A stretch of 64,000 nt of DNA from Platerodrilus igneus (taxonomy: Eukaryota > Arthropoda > Insecta > Coleoptera > Lycidae): NCBI GenBank assembly GCA_036346225.1, contig JARFIW010001104.1, positions 11,000,001 through 11,064,000 on the forward strand, read 5' to 3'. The translations under genes and the position numbers were made by a program. Below the pieces are notes generated by a model. The model had not been told where the DNA came from. It searched no databases and saw nothing but the letters and a program-made list of their open reading frames with translations. This document shows, in pieces, positions 51,558-63,920 of this stretch. Each line of letters begins with the position of its first letter. Positions within the stretch are counted from its first letter, which is position 1.

Positions 51558-54500
51558 CATACTTATAATTCTGATCCGGTACTTTTCCCTGATCGTCAAA
51601 CTACGCAGAATCTTATTAAAGCTAGTTAAATATGTACACAATATTCTACCTGCATCAAATTCAAATAATAAAAAGAGTAGGAATGTTATCGGATGATGGG
51701 TAACGTCAAGATTCTGTAACTATAGTACAACCTACAAAAGCCATGCTCACATTAAATTTTAATACGTCGTCTAATACCATTATAATTTGAATTAGGGCCG
51801 CTATACTTGCGGCCACGTCCCCAATGCTCCACCCGGAGGTACTACATTGGGTTTAAACGCGAAAAATAGTCGTGCTCCTAATTTATTCTTACTTCATAGT
51901 TGATTCACCCTAAATAAAAACTAAATAAAAATCTAACAAACCTAAAAATCTAACAAACCTAACAAACTCTAACAATCTAACAAACCTAAAAATCTGACAA
52001 AAACTGGAACAAAAACAAAACAAAACTAAAAACAGGGTTGTAAATAATGGTATCCCTAGCGCTGACTTTCGAGTGTACCCGATCAACAAGCAAAAATGAG
52101 AGGGAGGGATCCGTAATACCGGATAGCAGACGCGGTTCTGCTTACCAGTGCGACCTGAAGGGTCGTCTTAAAACTATCCAAATCTAGCTAACTAATTTAA
52201 ATCCATCCCTAGCTTTCCTATCGTTCCTAACTGATTTACATTATGATTACAATCTTCGCAATTCTGCTCGTCCTTCCCAAATATATACTGCAACCAAAAT
52301 GGCGACAGAACGTCAAACAAAACAAATAAGCCACATAATACATGCTATATATAAATAAATATAAAGTGTAAATATAAAATATAAATAAATATAATTATGT
52401 AAATATATAAATAAATGTTTAATAAGCGTTAAGCATATAGCAGTGCACAAAATAGCGAAAGCATCACCCTATTTATCAGGTGCACTCGCACAAGCATTAT
52501 GTCGGCTAGCGCCTTTACACACCAAACGTGCTTCTTAAATTATTTCAAAACTACTAATTAATGTAAATCAGTAGCGTGCGAGTACAGCCGCCACAATTTA
52601 AGTCTTACCTCGATAATAAAATTCTCCAGTATCCGAAGATCTGGTCGCCTGTAACTTACTTCTAAAGGTGGGACGGGTGCACTGCTAAAGTCCTGGTGGG
52701 TATGCACTAAATGTTCTTGGGGATCACAATCACTATCACTTCACTTTCAAGTCCTGGGGATGCGCGGTTGCGCCTGTTTTATTATCCTTGTTTACTTTAT
52801 TGATTTAATTTAATGAGGGTTTATGATTTATTTGTTATTGTTTATTTGGTATTATTTATTCCCGATTTTCCGCACATAATTATGAAGATAGGCAGTGATT
52901 GTATTAATGGAGTGGGGTTTCTCGTGCATATTGGACATTTTGGTATAATTATCTTTTTTTTTTATATTTAATATCAGGTTTTGGTTATGCTCGTATCCTT
53001 ACTCACGCCAAGTCAATCTAAAATTTTTCAATCCTCCCACCAACCCCACCGAATTTTTACACGCGGTCGTCATTGATTGTCTAATCTCGCGACCCTTCCC
53101 GCGAATTCTTTTAAGGCTGTCCAGAACGCCTTCTGGTTAACCACTTCCCCGACTTCCTCTAGGCTCTTTGGCCATGCCAGACCTAGGATAGCAAGTTTGC
53201 TATCAGCCGTCGTCTAATACCCCATTTATTGCATAAGAAATGTTTAGAAGGTCCCCATCTACACTGACAATATCTAGAAATGCATAAATTCACAAAATAA
53301 ATATTGTCCATTAAATATCAGCTTTTATATATATGATGTGACGCCTCGCGTTGTGCGTCACTGAAAGTAGTGCTGTGATACTGCCCCACGTTGGGCATCA
53401 CTAAAAGAGCGATATGACACAGGTACAAAAAATAGTCAAATTTGAAATTACTGACTTACCTTCCTTTCCGACTTTTCTATGCCTGGCTAGGTCAACGGAA
53501 GTAATGACATTTACAAAATGAAATTAAACACTGCAATAACAAAAAGCATCTATACAGTCAAAAATATTTTCTCTCATACAAAAGAATATAGAACATTTAC
53601 AGCATGTTTCTGCCAAAAATGAAGTTATTCTAACAAGAATCTATTTACTTAATTATCAAAATGTTCCTCACCTAATCTTGCTTAAATTTTACAGAACTCG
53701 AATCTCTTCTCTGGTGGTTAGTATACCTGGCTTTTATTCCCACACTTGTAAAGTTTGTTTGGCCAAAAAAATTTTTTGACAGAGAGTCTATTTAAAAAGT
53801 CAAAGTGTTTCGAACTCTGACCACAAACTTTCTGGTAAATATCCTTACAAAAAAAGTATTATATGATTAAGACTTATTCTACCTTAAATTTGAATGATAA
53901 ATACTCAAATATCAGTTACAAACTAAACAATCTAAAATTAATACTTGCGCAAAATTCACGAAGCGCTTATATCCAATTCATAATTAACAATATTAAATAC
54001 CTTCTGCTTCTATTTTTTAAATTGATGTCAAAATCAGCTTACAAGATTTTCCATATTAATTAAAATCTTCATTAAAAACAGTAGCCAAAAGTGCATTTTC
54101 GACTTAATAATTAATTTAGCTTTACGGTAGCTCTTTGTATCTAAGAATTTTCATCTCCATATTGCAAAATCACATAACTGCATTTAACAACTTCCATATT
54201 TCAAACTATTTCCTATGTAAACTCTGCGTGTTATTTTAACGTCCTAATCAACGTTACTTTTACTTGTCGACACGAAATTATTACTGAATTATTACATTGT
54301 CAATCGACATGTATCGAATTACTGAATGCCTCAATATTGATTGCTTCTGCTTATATAGTTTTATTTTGACTACATCACTTTTTAGATTTGACGAGATTCC
54401 ACTCAAAAGATTACACACTTTTACCTGACGCAAGAGTTCTGAGAATTCTTCATTAGCGTCGAATCGCCTGATTTATTTATACTATTGACGCGCGCCGTTG

Positions 54501-54784
54501 TCCTGGTCCAATACAACGAGTTCAATGGTTCACGGTCTCCACTAATACGTAAGGCTATTAAACCACATTCTTATTGATTTGAAGACACTTTTAATATCGC
54601 TGTCTTAGAATAAACACTTGTTTATTTAATTAGTTTATACGACGTTTCTTAGTGTTTGGTGACGAATTCTTTCTTAATCCTATACATTCGAGAAAACTCC
54701 ATTTAAAGTTGAATTTATGTTATACACATACAGGAGTTAAATTATATGATTTAATTAAAGCCTTAATTGCTTTTCCAATGAATT
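51558..54784. other. Intergenic DNA with repeat scraps
   Basis: A minus-strand SINE tail (CCAATGCTCCACCCGGAGGTACTACATTGG on the plus strand) is at 51818-51847. A short minisatellite of AATCTAACAAACCT-like units spans 51933-52010. A block at 53335-53420 (GACGCCTCGCGTTGTGCGTCACT; CCCCACGTTGGGCATCACT) repeats itself and resembles the CGTGGGGC subunits at 16990-17160. I see no gene. The ORF at 53863-54063 has no domain. Confidence 0.5.
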
Positions 54785-56385
54785 TTTATTTATTTATTTA
54801 TTTAAATATCACAGCACTACAGAAACAGTGTTTCTAAATGGCCAACATAACGAAATAATATACATACAAAAGAAGAAAAAGTAATAATAGTTTCTAAATA
54901 ATACTAGAGATGACACACAAATTATGTTGTAGACAATAAACGCTCTATATTATTTTTATTAATTGATTACACTATGAAAAAATCAAATTGAAATCGGTAC
55001 TAACAAATTAAACATATGTTTGCCTAGAAGGAATTCTTGCAAATTAACAGTTTGTTTAAAGAAAGTAGAGTTCAGAAGAAAGATATCACAATTAGTAAAG
55101 TGTCGATTATAGATTATGGCAAGCTTGTCTAAAAACGTATTCAGGCCATAGTTTGTACGATGTTGCTTGATGACAAATGACTGGGTATTTCGAGTAAGCC
55201 TATAGTTGATCCGAAACTGAATAGGAGCTAGTAAGTGATGACAGTCGATGGTGCAGTACACCCATTTGTGTAGAAAAATTGCAGAAGCTATCCAACGTCT
55301 ACACTCTAGAGATTTTAAACCCGCCAATTGGAGATGGATAGGACGCGGAATTCCCAGAGGAAATGCGATGTTTGAAAAGTAAATATTTCACAAATTTTGC
55401 TTGAACGTTTTCAAGTTTAAGAATGAGGTTAAGATAGGTAGGAGACCAAATAACGTTATTGTATTCAAGAATGCTACGAACCAAACTAAAGTATAGAGTA
55501 GAAATCGCTCTAGTATCAGAAATGAGTAAGGTGTGTCTTTGTAGAAATCCTAGCATCCTAAATGCTTTTAAGCACACGTTATCAACATGTTCAGCAAAGG
55601 AAAGTTTATAGTCGAATAAAATACCGAGATCACTAATAGACGAAACTGAATCTATTGGTATCTTATCCAAAAAATAGTCAATAATAATTGGGGAATGATA
55701 TTTATGAAAACGAATGGTTTTGCACTTATTAATATTTATTCGAAAATAATTATTTGAGTGCCACTTAACAAAACTGTTAAGGTCTCTGTAGTTTAACTCA
55801 ATCATGGGGGCAGTAAATTACAGAATAAATTTTAAGATCATCAACATACAACAAACATGAGGAATAAGAAAAGACCAAGACAACATCATTAATAAACAAG
55901 AGGAACAAAATCGGTCCCAAGTGCGAGCCCTGGGGAACACCTGATGTAACTTGAATGATCCTGGATTCTGAGCTACCAATTTTAACAGTATGTTGCCTGT
56001 CAACTAGATAGGAAGCAATCCATTGCAAGTAAGTTCCATGCACACCAATAGCATCAAGCTTTTTAAGTAAATTACTGTGACAATCACTATCAAAAGCTTT
56101 TGATAAATCAGTGTAAATGTCATCTATTTGAACACCATGTTCTAAATAAGTAGAGAGATAGTGATGAAACACTTCTAAATTGGTCATACTTGAGCGACCC
56201 CTATAAAAACCATGTTGTTCAGGGACAATAATACTTTTATAAGTATTAAACTTCTTCACTAATAAGACATTCGAATAGTTTTGGTATACAGGAAATTATA
56301 CTAATTGGTCTGTAATTGGCGATGTCTATTTTAGGGCCAGATTTATGAACTGGATTTTGTGCATGTAAAAGACGCATCTTCATAA
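54785..56385 (-). mobile_element. Jockey-like LINE, 5' truncated
   Basis: It is the 3' part of a LINE on the minus strand, from RT to a (AAAT)n tail (plus-strand TTTATTTATTTATTTA at 54787-54805). RT blocks: NYRPISIISCIPKLFE (about 56290-56340), DLSKAFDSD, VPQGSHLGPILF, YVDDLKIY. The C-terminal region continues to 54983. Four frame segments show moderate decay. It is a different lineage from the LINE at 56832-61021. Confidence 0.85.
54983..56370 (-). pseudogene. LINE reverse transcriptase, frame-broken
   Basis: Segments 56259-55798 (RT palm with YTDLSKAFDSD, SGVPQGSHLGPILFLLFIND and YVDDLK), 55805-55299 (thumb, with INKCKTIRFHK and LGILFDYKLSFAEHVD) and 55327-54983 (C-terminal LNTFLDKLAIIYN region) follow in order with frameshifts. 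The endonuclease is absent. The catalytic Asp pair is present in the palm. Confidence 0.85.
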
Positions 56386-56797
56386 TTATAAAAAGAAAAT
56401 ATTTGCATTCACAGTATCTAAAACGTGTTTTCAATACACAAGATTATTTTATAAAAATTAAAGCATTAAATAAACTGAATGTTTTATGTACGGGAAATGT
56501 GTTTAGCCTTTACATCTTAAAATGAGTTTTTAAACACAAACTTATTTATTTTTTGCACGGAAACTGCATTTTTATAACAAACGAATGGTTATGTATTTAT
56601 CTTAGAGTGAATATTTACAAGCACGGAATTGTGTTTTCGCTGTGCACATTAATGGCTATGTATTCACAATACGCTTAATATTATACAGGGTGGAACAATG
56701 AATCTTTGGAAATTTCTATTTTTTTCATGTTTCTTTTATATTTGGTGGGTTTTATTTGTAGATTTTGGGTTTGAATGACCTGTCGTGACCTTATCAC

Positions 56798-56831
<34 letters not shown>
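56386..56831. other. Spacer between LINEs with (TA)n
   Basis: It is non-coding and AT-rich. It ends in (TA)n at 56800-56831, directly against the TTGA-type tail of the next LINE. TACAGGGTGGAACAATGAAT at 56692 resembles the end of some DNA transposons, but no partner end was found. Confidence 0.4.
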
Positions 56832-56833
<2 letters not shown>

Positions 56834-57036
56834 ATCAATCAATCAAAAATTTATTGGTGTATCCAAAAGGAAAGGAATTCAGCAAAGCTGATTTTAAATT
56901 CCTCCTAGAAATTAAGAAATATAACAATTATAAATTAACAATATAAGTAATAGGTAAACACAATGTATATATGCCAAACTAAGTAAAATTGATAAATAGA
57001 GGAAAGGATTCCAGCATTTCCTTGATTTCCATCAGC

Positions 57037-58343
57037 CTAGCTTTGTGATTGCTCATATAGTAAGACATCATATAGCTTCTTGTAAAATTTGTCTTTTGAA
57101 GTTTCATAAAAAATTATTTTATATTTGTTATATAATTGTGTAGCCGTGTAAGCAAAACAACTCTCATATTTAGCAGTTTTATGCTGCATGATACTGAGGT
57201 CATTGTTATTTCTTAGATTTAGTAAGTGCATACTAGCTCTTGGTTTCATTATCTCATACAGATAAAGTGGCGACGGGAGGTGATAATAGCATATATGATT
57301 GTAGCTAAAAATAAGGTTGCTCGTCGGTCGAATTTAAGCTTGCAGTACAAGTTATAGAATGGTGTGATATGCTGTCTATAAGGTACGCTATATGCAAATC
57401 TGAAGCATGAATTATGTAAGACTTGTATTCTACGTTTCATTCGTATGCGTTTAGATAGCTGTAGTATACTACATTGCAGTAGTCCAGATGGCATAGAATT
57501 AGACTATTACATATTCTCCACTTTACTGGGGCTTAGAAATTGTTTATATCTGTATAGGGTGCGCAACTTATAGTAACAAAGTCCGATTTTTTTATTTACA
57601 TGACTTTCAAAGTTTAATTGCTTGTCCAATCCTACTCCAAGATATTTAACGACACTTCCAATGTTAATTGTTGCACCATTCATAGTAAGACTATTTATCT
57701 GAGTTTCTTCTACCCTTGCATAATTTTCTTGAGAACAGATACACAGTGCTTCGGTTTTGGAGATGTTGAGAAGTAGTCCATGACGTTGGACCCATCTACT
57801 AACAGCAGCCAGGTTTTTATTTAGTAGATTGATTGCAGAATTTACAGTTAGAGTATTACACGATGTATATAATAATACATCATCTGCATACATGTGGTAT
57901 CTACAAGTCGGCGTTAAGACCTGCGGTAAATCTGCTGTGTAAATCACAAATAACAAAGGTCCAAGGTTACTTCCTTGAGGAACACCTTGAGTTACATGTA
58001 GCGATTGTGAGGTTTTATTATTTAGTATGACATTCTGATATCTGCCATTTAAATAGCTAGTGAACCATTCAAGAGTAGTTTTATCAAATCCAAAGTAGTG
58101 CAGTTTCGCAATTAGTAGGTCATGCACGATAATGTCAAATGCCTTACTGAAGTCTAAGAATGCGAGATATGTAACCTCTGATTTGTCTGCTGAATGTGAT
58201 AGATCATTTAGTACCTTGGTCAATGCAGTAGCTGTGCTGTGCCCGCTTCTAAATCCAGACTGGAGTTCAGGTAGAATGCCACATCTATTAATATGTTCCA
58301 ACGTTTGTGTATATACTATATGCTCAATGACTTTTGACATCAC
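57037..58343 (-). pseudogene. LINE ORF2 reverse transcriptase
   Basis: The 278-codon frame 58343-57507 holds the RT: LQSGFRSGHSTATALTKVL, LAFLDFSKAFDIIVH, VTQGVPQGSNLGPLLF, YADDVLLYT with both catalytic Asp, and VVKYLGVGLDKQLNFESHV. A stop at 57507 (VENM*) and two frame changes lead to 57494-57249 and 57249-57037, the C-terminal part (LHNSCFRFAYSVPYRQHITP; ASMHLLNLRNNND). One nonsense and one shift separate it from an open frame. Confidence 0.88.
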
Positions 58344-59900
58344 TGGCAGTATACTAATAGGCCGTAAATCGGCAGGTGAGCAGGATAATGGTTTTTCGAT
58401 AGGTACAACGACAGATCGTTTCCAAGAATTTGAAATATGCCTTCTTGCAGTGATAAATTCACCAGATATGTAATTATTTCGATACAGTAGGGCATTATTA
58501 GTAATAACATCTTAAGATTGATACCGTCAACACCACAGGCATTGGATTTTATGCGTTTTATAGATGCTTTAACTACATCATCATTTACAGTTGCGAAACG
58601 AGTAAACTTATTTATGCTGGGTAGACAATTATGCATATACTGATTGATCTCAGCTTTTTCTACCTTTTGATGCGATATGGAATTAACAAAATAATCATTT
58701 ATAACATCAGGATTATTAATTTCTGGTGATATCTGGTGTTTCACCGTAGAATGAATTTTGCATCTATCAAATGCCTTCCAAAGTTTTTGGAGCATTGAAG
58801 TTTTGTCTGCATTGATGTTCAAGATAAGCTTTTTCTCATTTTTAATGGCCTGGCTAATATAATTCCTCAAAGTCTTATAATAGTTGTACTTTGCATCGGT
58901 CCTTTGTTTTCTGTATCTGTTATGCGCATCACGTAGTTTTATCATTTGTCGAATTGTTGCAGTAATATATGGTGGAATATTCTTTTTTATGTTAACAGTA
59001 CGCATCGGTGCATGTACATCATATAAGTTGATGATAGTTTCGTTAAACAAGTTGACCTTGCTGTTAAGTTCAGGTACAGTTTTTATGAATTGCCAGTGTA
59101 TGTGATGTATGTCATACTCAAATTCCTTAATATCAAAGAGATTAAAATCCCGATAAGTAATTGTTCTGTTTTCGAACTTTGGTAACACAATATTTAATTC
59201 ACAGACAACCACTCTATGATCAGTTAGATTATTTGAGTCAATAGTTTCACATAATGCAGTAGTAATATTTTTGGTTGTACACAAAATATCGATAAGTGTA
59301 GAAGACGTTGCTGTAACTCGTGTAGGCTCTTTTACATGTTGCATAAGATTAAAGGCAGTGAACAATGAAATTATCCTGTTTTTATTAGTGCTATTTTGTA
59401 AGAAATCGATATTTACATCACCCATGAGTATTATATTTTCACATATGATGCTGACCTGTGAAAGTGCAGATTCAAGTTCATCTATTGAGGAGATAGTACT
59501 ATTTGGTGGTCTGTATATAATTCCAGTGGCAACATGCATTTTACTCACTTTAATTTGGATCCATAATTGCTCGATATTATGATTCTCAGCAATGTCTAAT
59601 TGTATAGATTTATATGTAAGATTGCTGCTAATATATAAGCATATGCCACCACCTCTCGTAGGGCGATCTTCCTGATTAGGGAATAACCTGGAATGTGAAT
59701 TAGATTGGAAGGAAAATCAGTTGGCAACCACGTTTCGGTTATACCTATAATGTCAAATTGTGTGGTGTTATGGTAGCGATGAACTCATCAAAGACCGGTA
59801 TCAGAGACCTAATATTAACCAGACAGATGCGTATTTTGTTTATGCTTTGTTTGACTGGGGTATCCAATTGTCTTCTGTAGTGTAAACTGCTTGAGTTTAA
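58340..59900 (-). pseudogene. LINE ORF2 endonuclease and linker
   Basis: 402 codons are open at 59548-58340: TGIIYRPPNS, NIILMGDVNIDFLQN, STLIDILCTT and NNLTDHRVVVCEL are the APE-type endonuclease blocks, with catalytic-type Asp in GDVNID and the final SDH-like LTDH. The N-terminal endonuclease blocks (IIGITETWLPTD, PGYSLI) lie upstream in broken frames at 59650-59790. The last ~30 residues before 58340 are shifted away from the RT frame. Confidence 0.85.
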
Positions 59901-59903
59901 TTG

Positions 59904-61021
59904 CTATGCCATTATATAGTCGGTTTTAGCAGTTTCCTTCTTCAACATTTGAAGGTAGCAGGGGCATTCTTTATCCACTGCTGCATGTGCATCATTAATA
60001 TCCATGTTTAGCTTGGTTTTAGCAAAATAGCAGTTGGAACAAGTATAACTTTTAGCTGTACAAGTTTTGAAGTTATGCTTTCCGAACATAATGAACAAGT
60101 AGTATCTGATTTACAATTTTCGGCTACATGATTGAATTTCATGCAGTTGAAACATTGTGTGATGTGGATGTGATTGTAGATGGTCCCCATAGACCATCCA
60201 ATGGCGGCTTTGCCCTTCCCGAGCAGATACTCATGTGTAGTCGGATCAGTTTCAATGATTACTGTTGTAGTTTTTGTCTTTCTAGATTTTAATAATTTTA
60301 AAACCTTTAGGTGAAAGTTTTTATTTCCAGTATTTAGTTTATTCTGCTTTATAATACTTTTGGCAATTGAATTGGTATCTGCATCGATATCATCTCTGCT
60401 TATCTGTGCTATTCTCAATTTTGGTTTTTTAAGATGGGGAACTTCTACATTATACTTAGTACCCAGTTTTCCAACTATTTCCTTCTGCAATATCGTTCGG
60501 TCTGATTGGCTTTGACAACCAATGACAATACCTCCCTTAGGTGCTTCACGTATTTTAGATACATTAATTCCAATATCTATTGGCTTAATAGCATCTTTAA
60601 TTTCAGTTTTTGTATCATTGCTGTGCTGATCACTGATGGGTTTTACAACTAGAACCGGTTCAGCTTTAGTTATTGCAGCAAATGATTTCTTTGTTTCAGC
60701 ATATTGAGAATATGGTTGCCCTGAGGGGACCTTTCTTGTCATGCTGTCTAATATTTCGGCTTTAAAGCTTTCAAAAAGAGTATGGATGCTTTTTAGGACA
60801 TCACTGAATTTGGTCTCTAATAATATGTTTAACTTATCTGATTGTGTTCTATCTGATTGTGCCAGACAAGTTTTACAGTGAAATATTAGTGTTTTACGTT
60901 TTAGTTCTAGACAACAATTTCAGTAGATTGAAGTCCACTACAGGCATCACACAGTGGTTGATTACATTTATCACAGCTGTATACCCTGTCTGTGGCTTTG
61001 CATGCTGAACAGAGTGACATT
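59904..61021 (-). pseudogene. LINE ORF1 with zinc fingers
   Basis: The N-terminus (ATG at 61021) reads MSLCSACKATDRVYSCDKC, then NQPLCDACSGLQS, a CxxC-CxxC-CxxC finger of PHD/RING-like spacing. After stops, the frame 60742-60008 continues with a Lys-rich middle and a CCHC knuckle (CFNCMKFNHVAENC). A second and third Cys-rich motif follow (CSLCS; HNFKTCTAKSYTCSNC) after a frame change near 60095. ORF1 proteins of this class bind LINE RNA. Jockey/CR1-type triple knuckles are the expected C-terminal part. Confidence 0.8.
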
Positions 61022-63399
61022 TCTATCACCCTGTATAATCAGGAAATTCAGAATATGTGTATTTTATAATATAATATAAGGATATGTGGTTTTAATATTT
61101 ATTGAGGTTTAATTCATTGTTGATATTGATAAAAATAAAACCAGAACTTTTATCAGTAACTAGCTTGCACTTATCACTATAGAAAACTTGTTTCTTCACA
61201 ATATTACCATTAAACACTGAACTAATAATTGAATTTAACAATATTCAGTTAGTTTATATTAGAATTACAGAAGCACTTGTGATAGCAGGATGTTTGCTTT
61301 ATGTAGGGAACTAGAATTACCATTTAATTCACTACTGGTCACTGCAATTTCTACTAATTTTAGTATCAATTTAACTCACATGTACACATCAAATAACAAA
61401 TAACTATTGTCGTGGAATTAGAGGTTAAATAGGTGTAGACAATAAAATTTTATCACTGTGTATACAGGAAATAGGAGCAAATTATTTATGCGCCAAATTA
61501 ATCAGTTTAGATAGTGAAGACGGAGGGTTATTAAGATATTTTTCTATTTTTAAATTGTAATGTTAAAATTGCATAGCTTTAGAGTACATAAAAACTCACA
61601 GATACGCAGAATTAAATTGTAATAATTTTAAATCAAGCAGAAACGGAGTTTGCAAATATAGTAAATCAATAATTTTAAATGCAAATCTTTCCATTTACAT
61701 AAAAGCAAACGTTCGTTTACAAATGCTAAGGATGGTTAAACTAGGAATTGTTATTTTAAACGGTCGGTGGCTTTGAAGAACACCTGATCGTTAAATGTCA
61801 GGTTCATGGAAACTTAAACGAACGTTAGCACAAAATTCTATAGAAGTTTGTTTGCAACGATCAATGTATAAGCTGCTAAAATAACAAGTACCTTGAAGAC
61901 TGAGTGAAATAAACGATCGATAATGTAAGACAGACAGAGAAGTGTATAAAGAAAGCGTTGGTTACAAGTCACGTCTAAATACACGGGGAAATATGAAGGC
62001 CAACACTATCGATTTTCTGTAGTTGAGAGGGGTTCTAAATGAGACAATAAATATGGGTAGAATGGAGAAAGATAGCTGATAGGTGGAGCGTTGTCACGAG
62101 GGAAAACTATATCATTGGTTTAAGTATAGGCAGTTGTGAGAAGCACGCGTCCGTTGAAAGATTAAACAAAATTCAGTGTAACAGTATAATGATCTCGGAA
62201 TTTTTCAGACGTTACGTTCGGAATTAGTAGAAGTGTTTTTAATAATAAGCTTTTCAGTAGAGAGGTTCCTTGAGGGGTTTAGAAAAGCATATAAATACTC
62301 GAACAAAGATATTAAAGCTCTCTTTCCTTTTAGATCTTAGGTCGTGCTTAGATCTGCAACGTAATAATAGTATATGCTCTTACGAGTATTAATTATTGTG
62401 TATTCGGTAAAGTTGCATAGAACATCCTGTTAGAAAATATGTAAAGCTGTAGTAATGTACCGCAAATGTTGTAAAAGTGATATTGCACGAGTTGGTGCTG
62501 TTGTCTAGATAAAAGGTGCTGTTACTACGACTCTAATGAATGAAGGGATGGTGCTTGGGTAAGCGAAGCCTAAAGCTTAAATAGTATGCATGAAGTATAT
62601 TTGGTATGGAATGTTAATTTTGGGGCAAGGCAAATATCTGAGTAGAAGAATAGAGGTGGGGGCAGAGATTTGGATGGTGGGGATATGTTGGATCCAGGCA
62701 TCATCGAAGTAGATGGACACAACGACGAGGGTTTCTGGTACCCATTTTCAGAGGTGATGAGGAACGAAGGCTTCTACAGGTAAAGAAACTTAATTTCCTG
62801 TTTTTGTATAAACATTTGTGTTGATATTTTTGTGTTTGAGTGTTTTGACTTATTGGGGGTGTATTTATTACCATTAAAACTCGTTTAAAGGGGTATATGT
62901 ACAGGACAATTAATTTTGATTATTAAAAAAAGTTTATTGATGATATAAAATGTTGTTGTAAGGAGTAAACGGGTCTTTAAATTTGTTTTTAATAAAAATG
63001 CATTTAATAGAATTTGTTGAATTATATTAAATTCAAGGACTTTAAAGTATTTAATGATTGAGGAGGTAACAGTTTTAGCAAACTGTCTGTACCAAGGTGC
63101 AAATATTTTATTAATAATGGAAACTTGTTAATATGTGTAAATAAAAAGTTGTAGCTTCTGTTGCATTATTTGAGTGGTAATTTCATTGGACTGTGTTTGT
63201 GAGAAAGGAAGCTGCTTAGGATGGTAGGTATGCAAGAAGAAGCCGATTGCTGAGCTAGCTAGGGTGAGCAGAACTACGGAGGAAGTGTAAGAAATTAATT
63301 TTTTTATTATTAAATTTCTTTTTGAAATTTTATGTTGGCCCAATTCGTGGGACGTGATTGGTTTTTAGGAAAAATACGAGTGTTCCTAACGATCCACGG

Positions 63400-63400
<1 letters not shown>
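61022..63400. other. Probable LINE 5' UTR, then AT-rich DNA
   Basis: I see no gene. A possible small exon lies at about 62660-62776: NRGGGRDLDGGDMLDPGIIE continues to YPFSEVMRNEGFYR in frame and ends at CAG|GTAAAG, a strong splice-donor match. No matching exon was found nearby. Confidence 0.3.
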
Positions 63401-63401
<1 letters not shown>

Positions 63402-63442
<41 letters not shown>

Positions 63443-63716
63443 TTATAAGTAGTTTTTTACACAAGGTAAGTTGATAAATACTTACGTATTGAAATTAATA
63501 AGATGAAATAATAACTTAGACTTTTAAGTAAAGCCCAAATGATCATTTCAAATCGAGCTAGTAATTGAAAGAAGGAAAATATAAGGCCTTGGACAGGATT
63601 TGAACCTGCATCTCAGTTTTGCCGGAACTGTGCGTTAGCCAATTACGCTACCGAGGCAGATGGCTATATTTGGGCTTTACTTAAAAGTCTAAGTTATTAT
63701 TACATCTTATTAATTG

Positions 63717-63756
<40 letters not shown>

Positions 63757-63856
63757 TAATAAATATTCTAGGTAGTTTTTCCTTCTTTCAGCTCAATTTG
63801 AAATGATCATTTGGGCTTTGCACAAAAAGTCTTAAGTTATTATTTCATCTTATTAA

Positions 63857-63910
<54 letters not shown>

Positions 63911-63920
63911 CTGTGTACAG
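63402..63920. repeat. tRNA-like repeat copy between (TA)n tracts, with inverted pieces
   Basis: A (TA)n tract (63402-63438) is followed by a unit of the 21390-22938 repeat (63439-63660). An inverted piece of the same unit (TTTGGGCTTTACTTAAAAGTC, 63668 on) follows, then a second (TA)n (63720-63750), another inverted piece from 63780 (AAATGATCATTTGGGCTTTG), and a third (TA)n (63860-63908). The inverted pieces can pair with the unit to form a long hairpin. Confidence 0.8.
63586..63657 (-). ncRNA. tRNA-like cloverleaf, distal copy (class I)
   Basis: It has the same 72-nt fold and class I stems as unit 1 (GCCTCGG/CCAAGGC; CAGTT/AACTG; GCAGG/CCTGT). The D arm is GCGT/ACGC with loop AATTGGCTA. It lies 41 kb from the main array, so the module is dispersed and not only local. 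Confidence 0.65.

Larger units (their letters stand above)
56832..61021 (-). mobile_element. CR1/Jockey-like LINE, nearly complete
   Basis: On the minus strand: ORF1 (61021 to about 59904) with zinc fingers, then ORF2 endonuclease (about 59900-58340) and RT (58343-57037), a ~200-bp 3' UTR and a (TTGA)n tail (plus-strand TCAATCAATCAATC at 56832). The 5' UTR may extend past 61021. Frameshifts are few, so it is younger than the other LINEs. Confidence 0.87.

Noticed and set aside
56692..56712. TACAGGGTGGAAC as a DNA-transposon end
   Set aside because: No matching inverted end or target duplication was found nearby.
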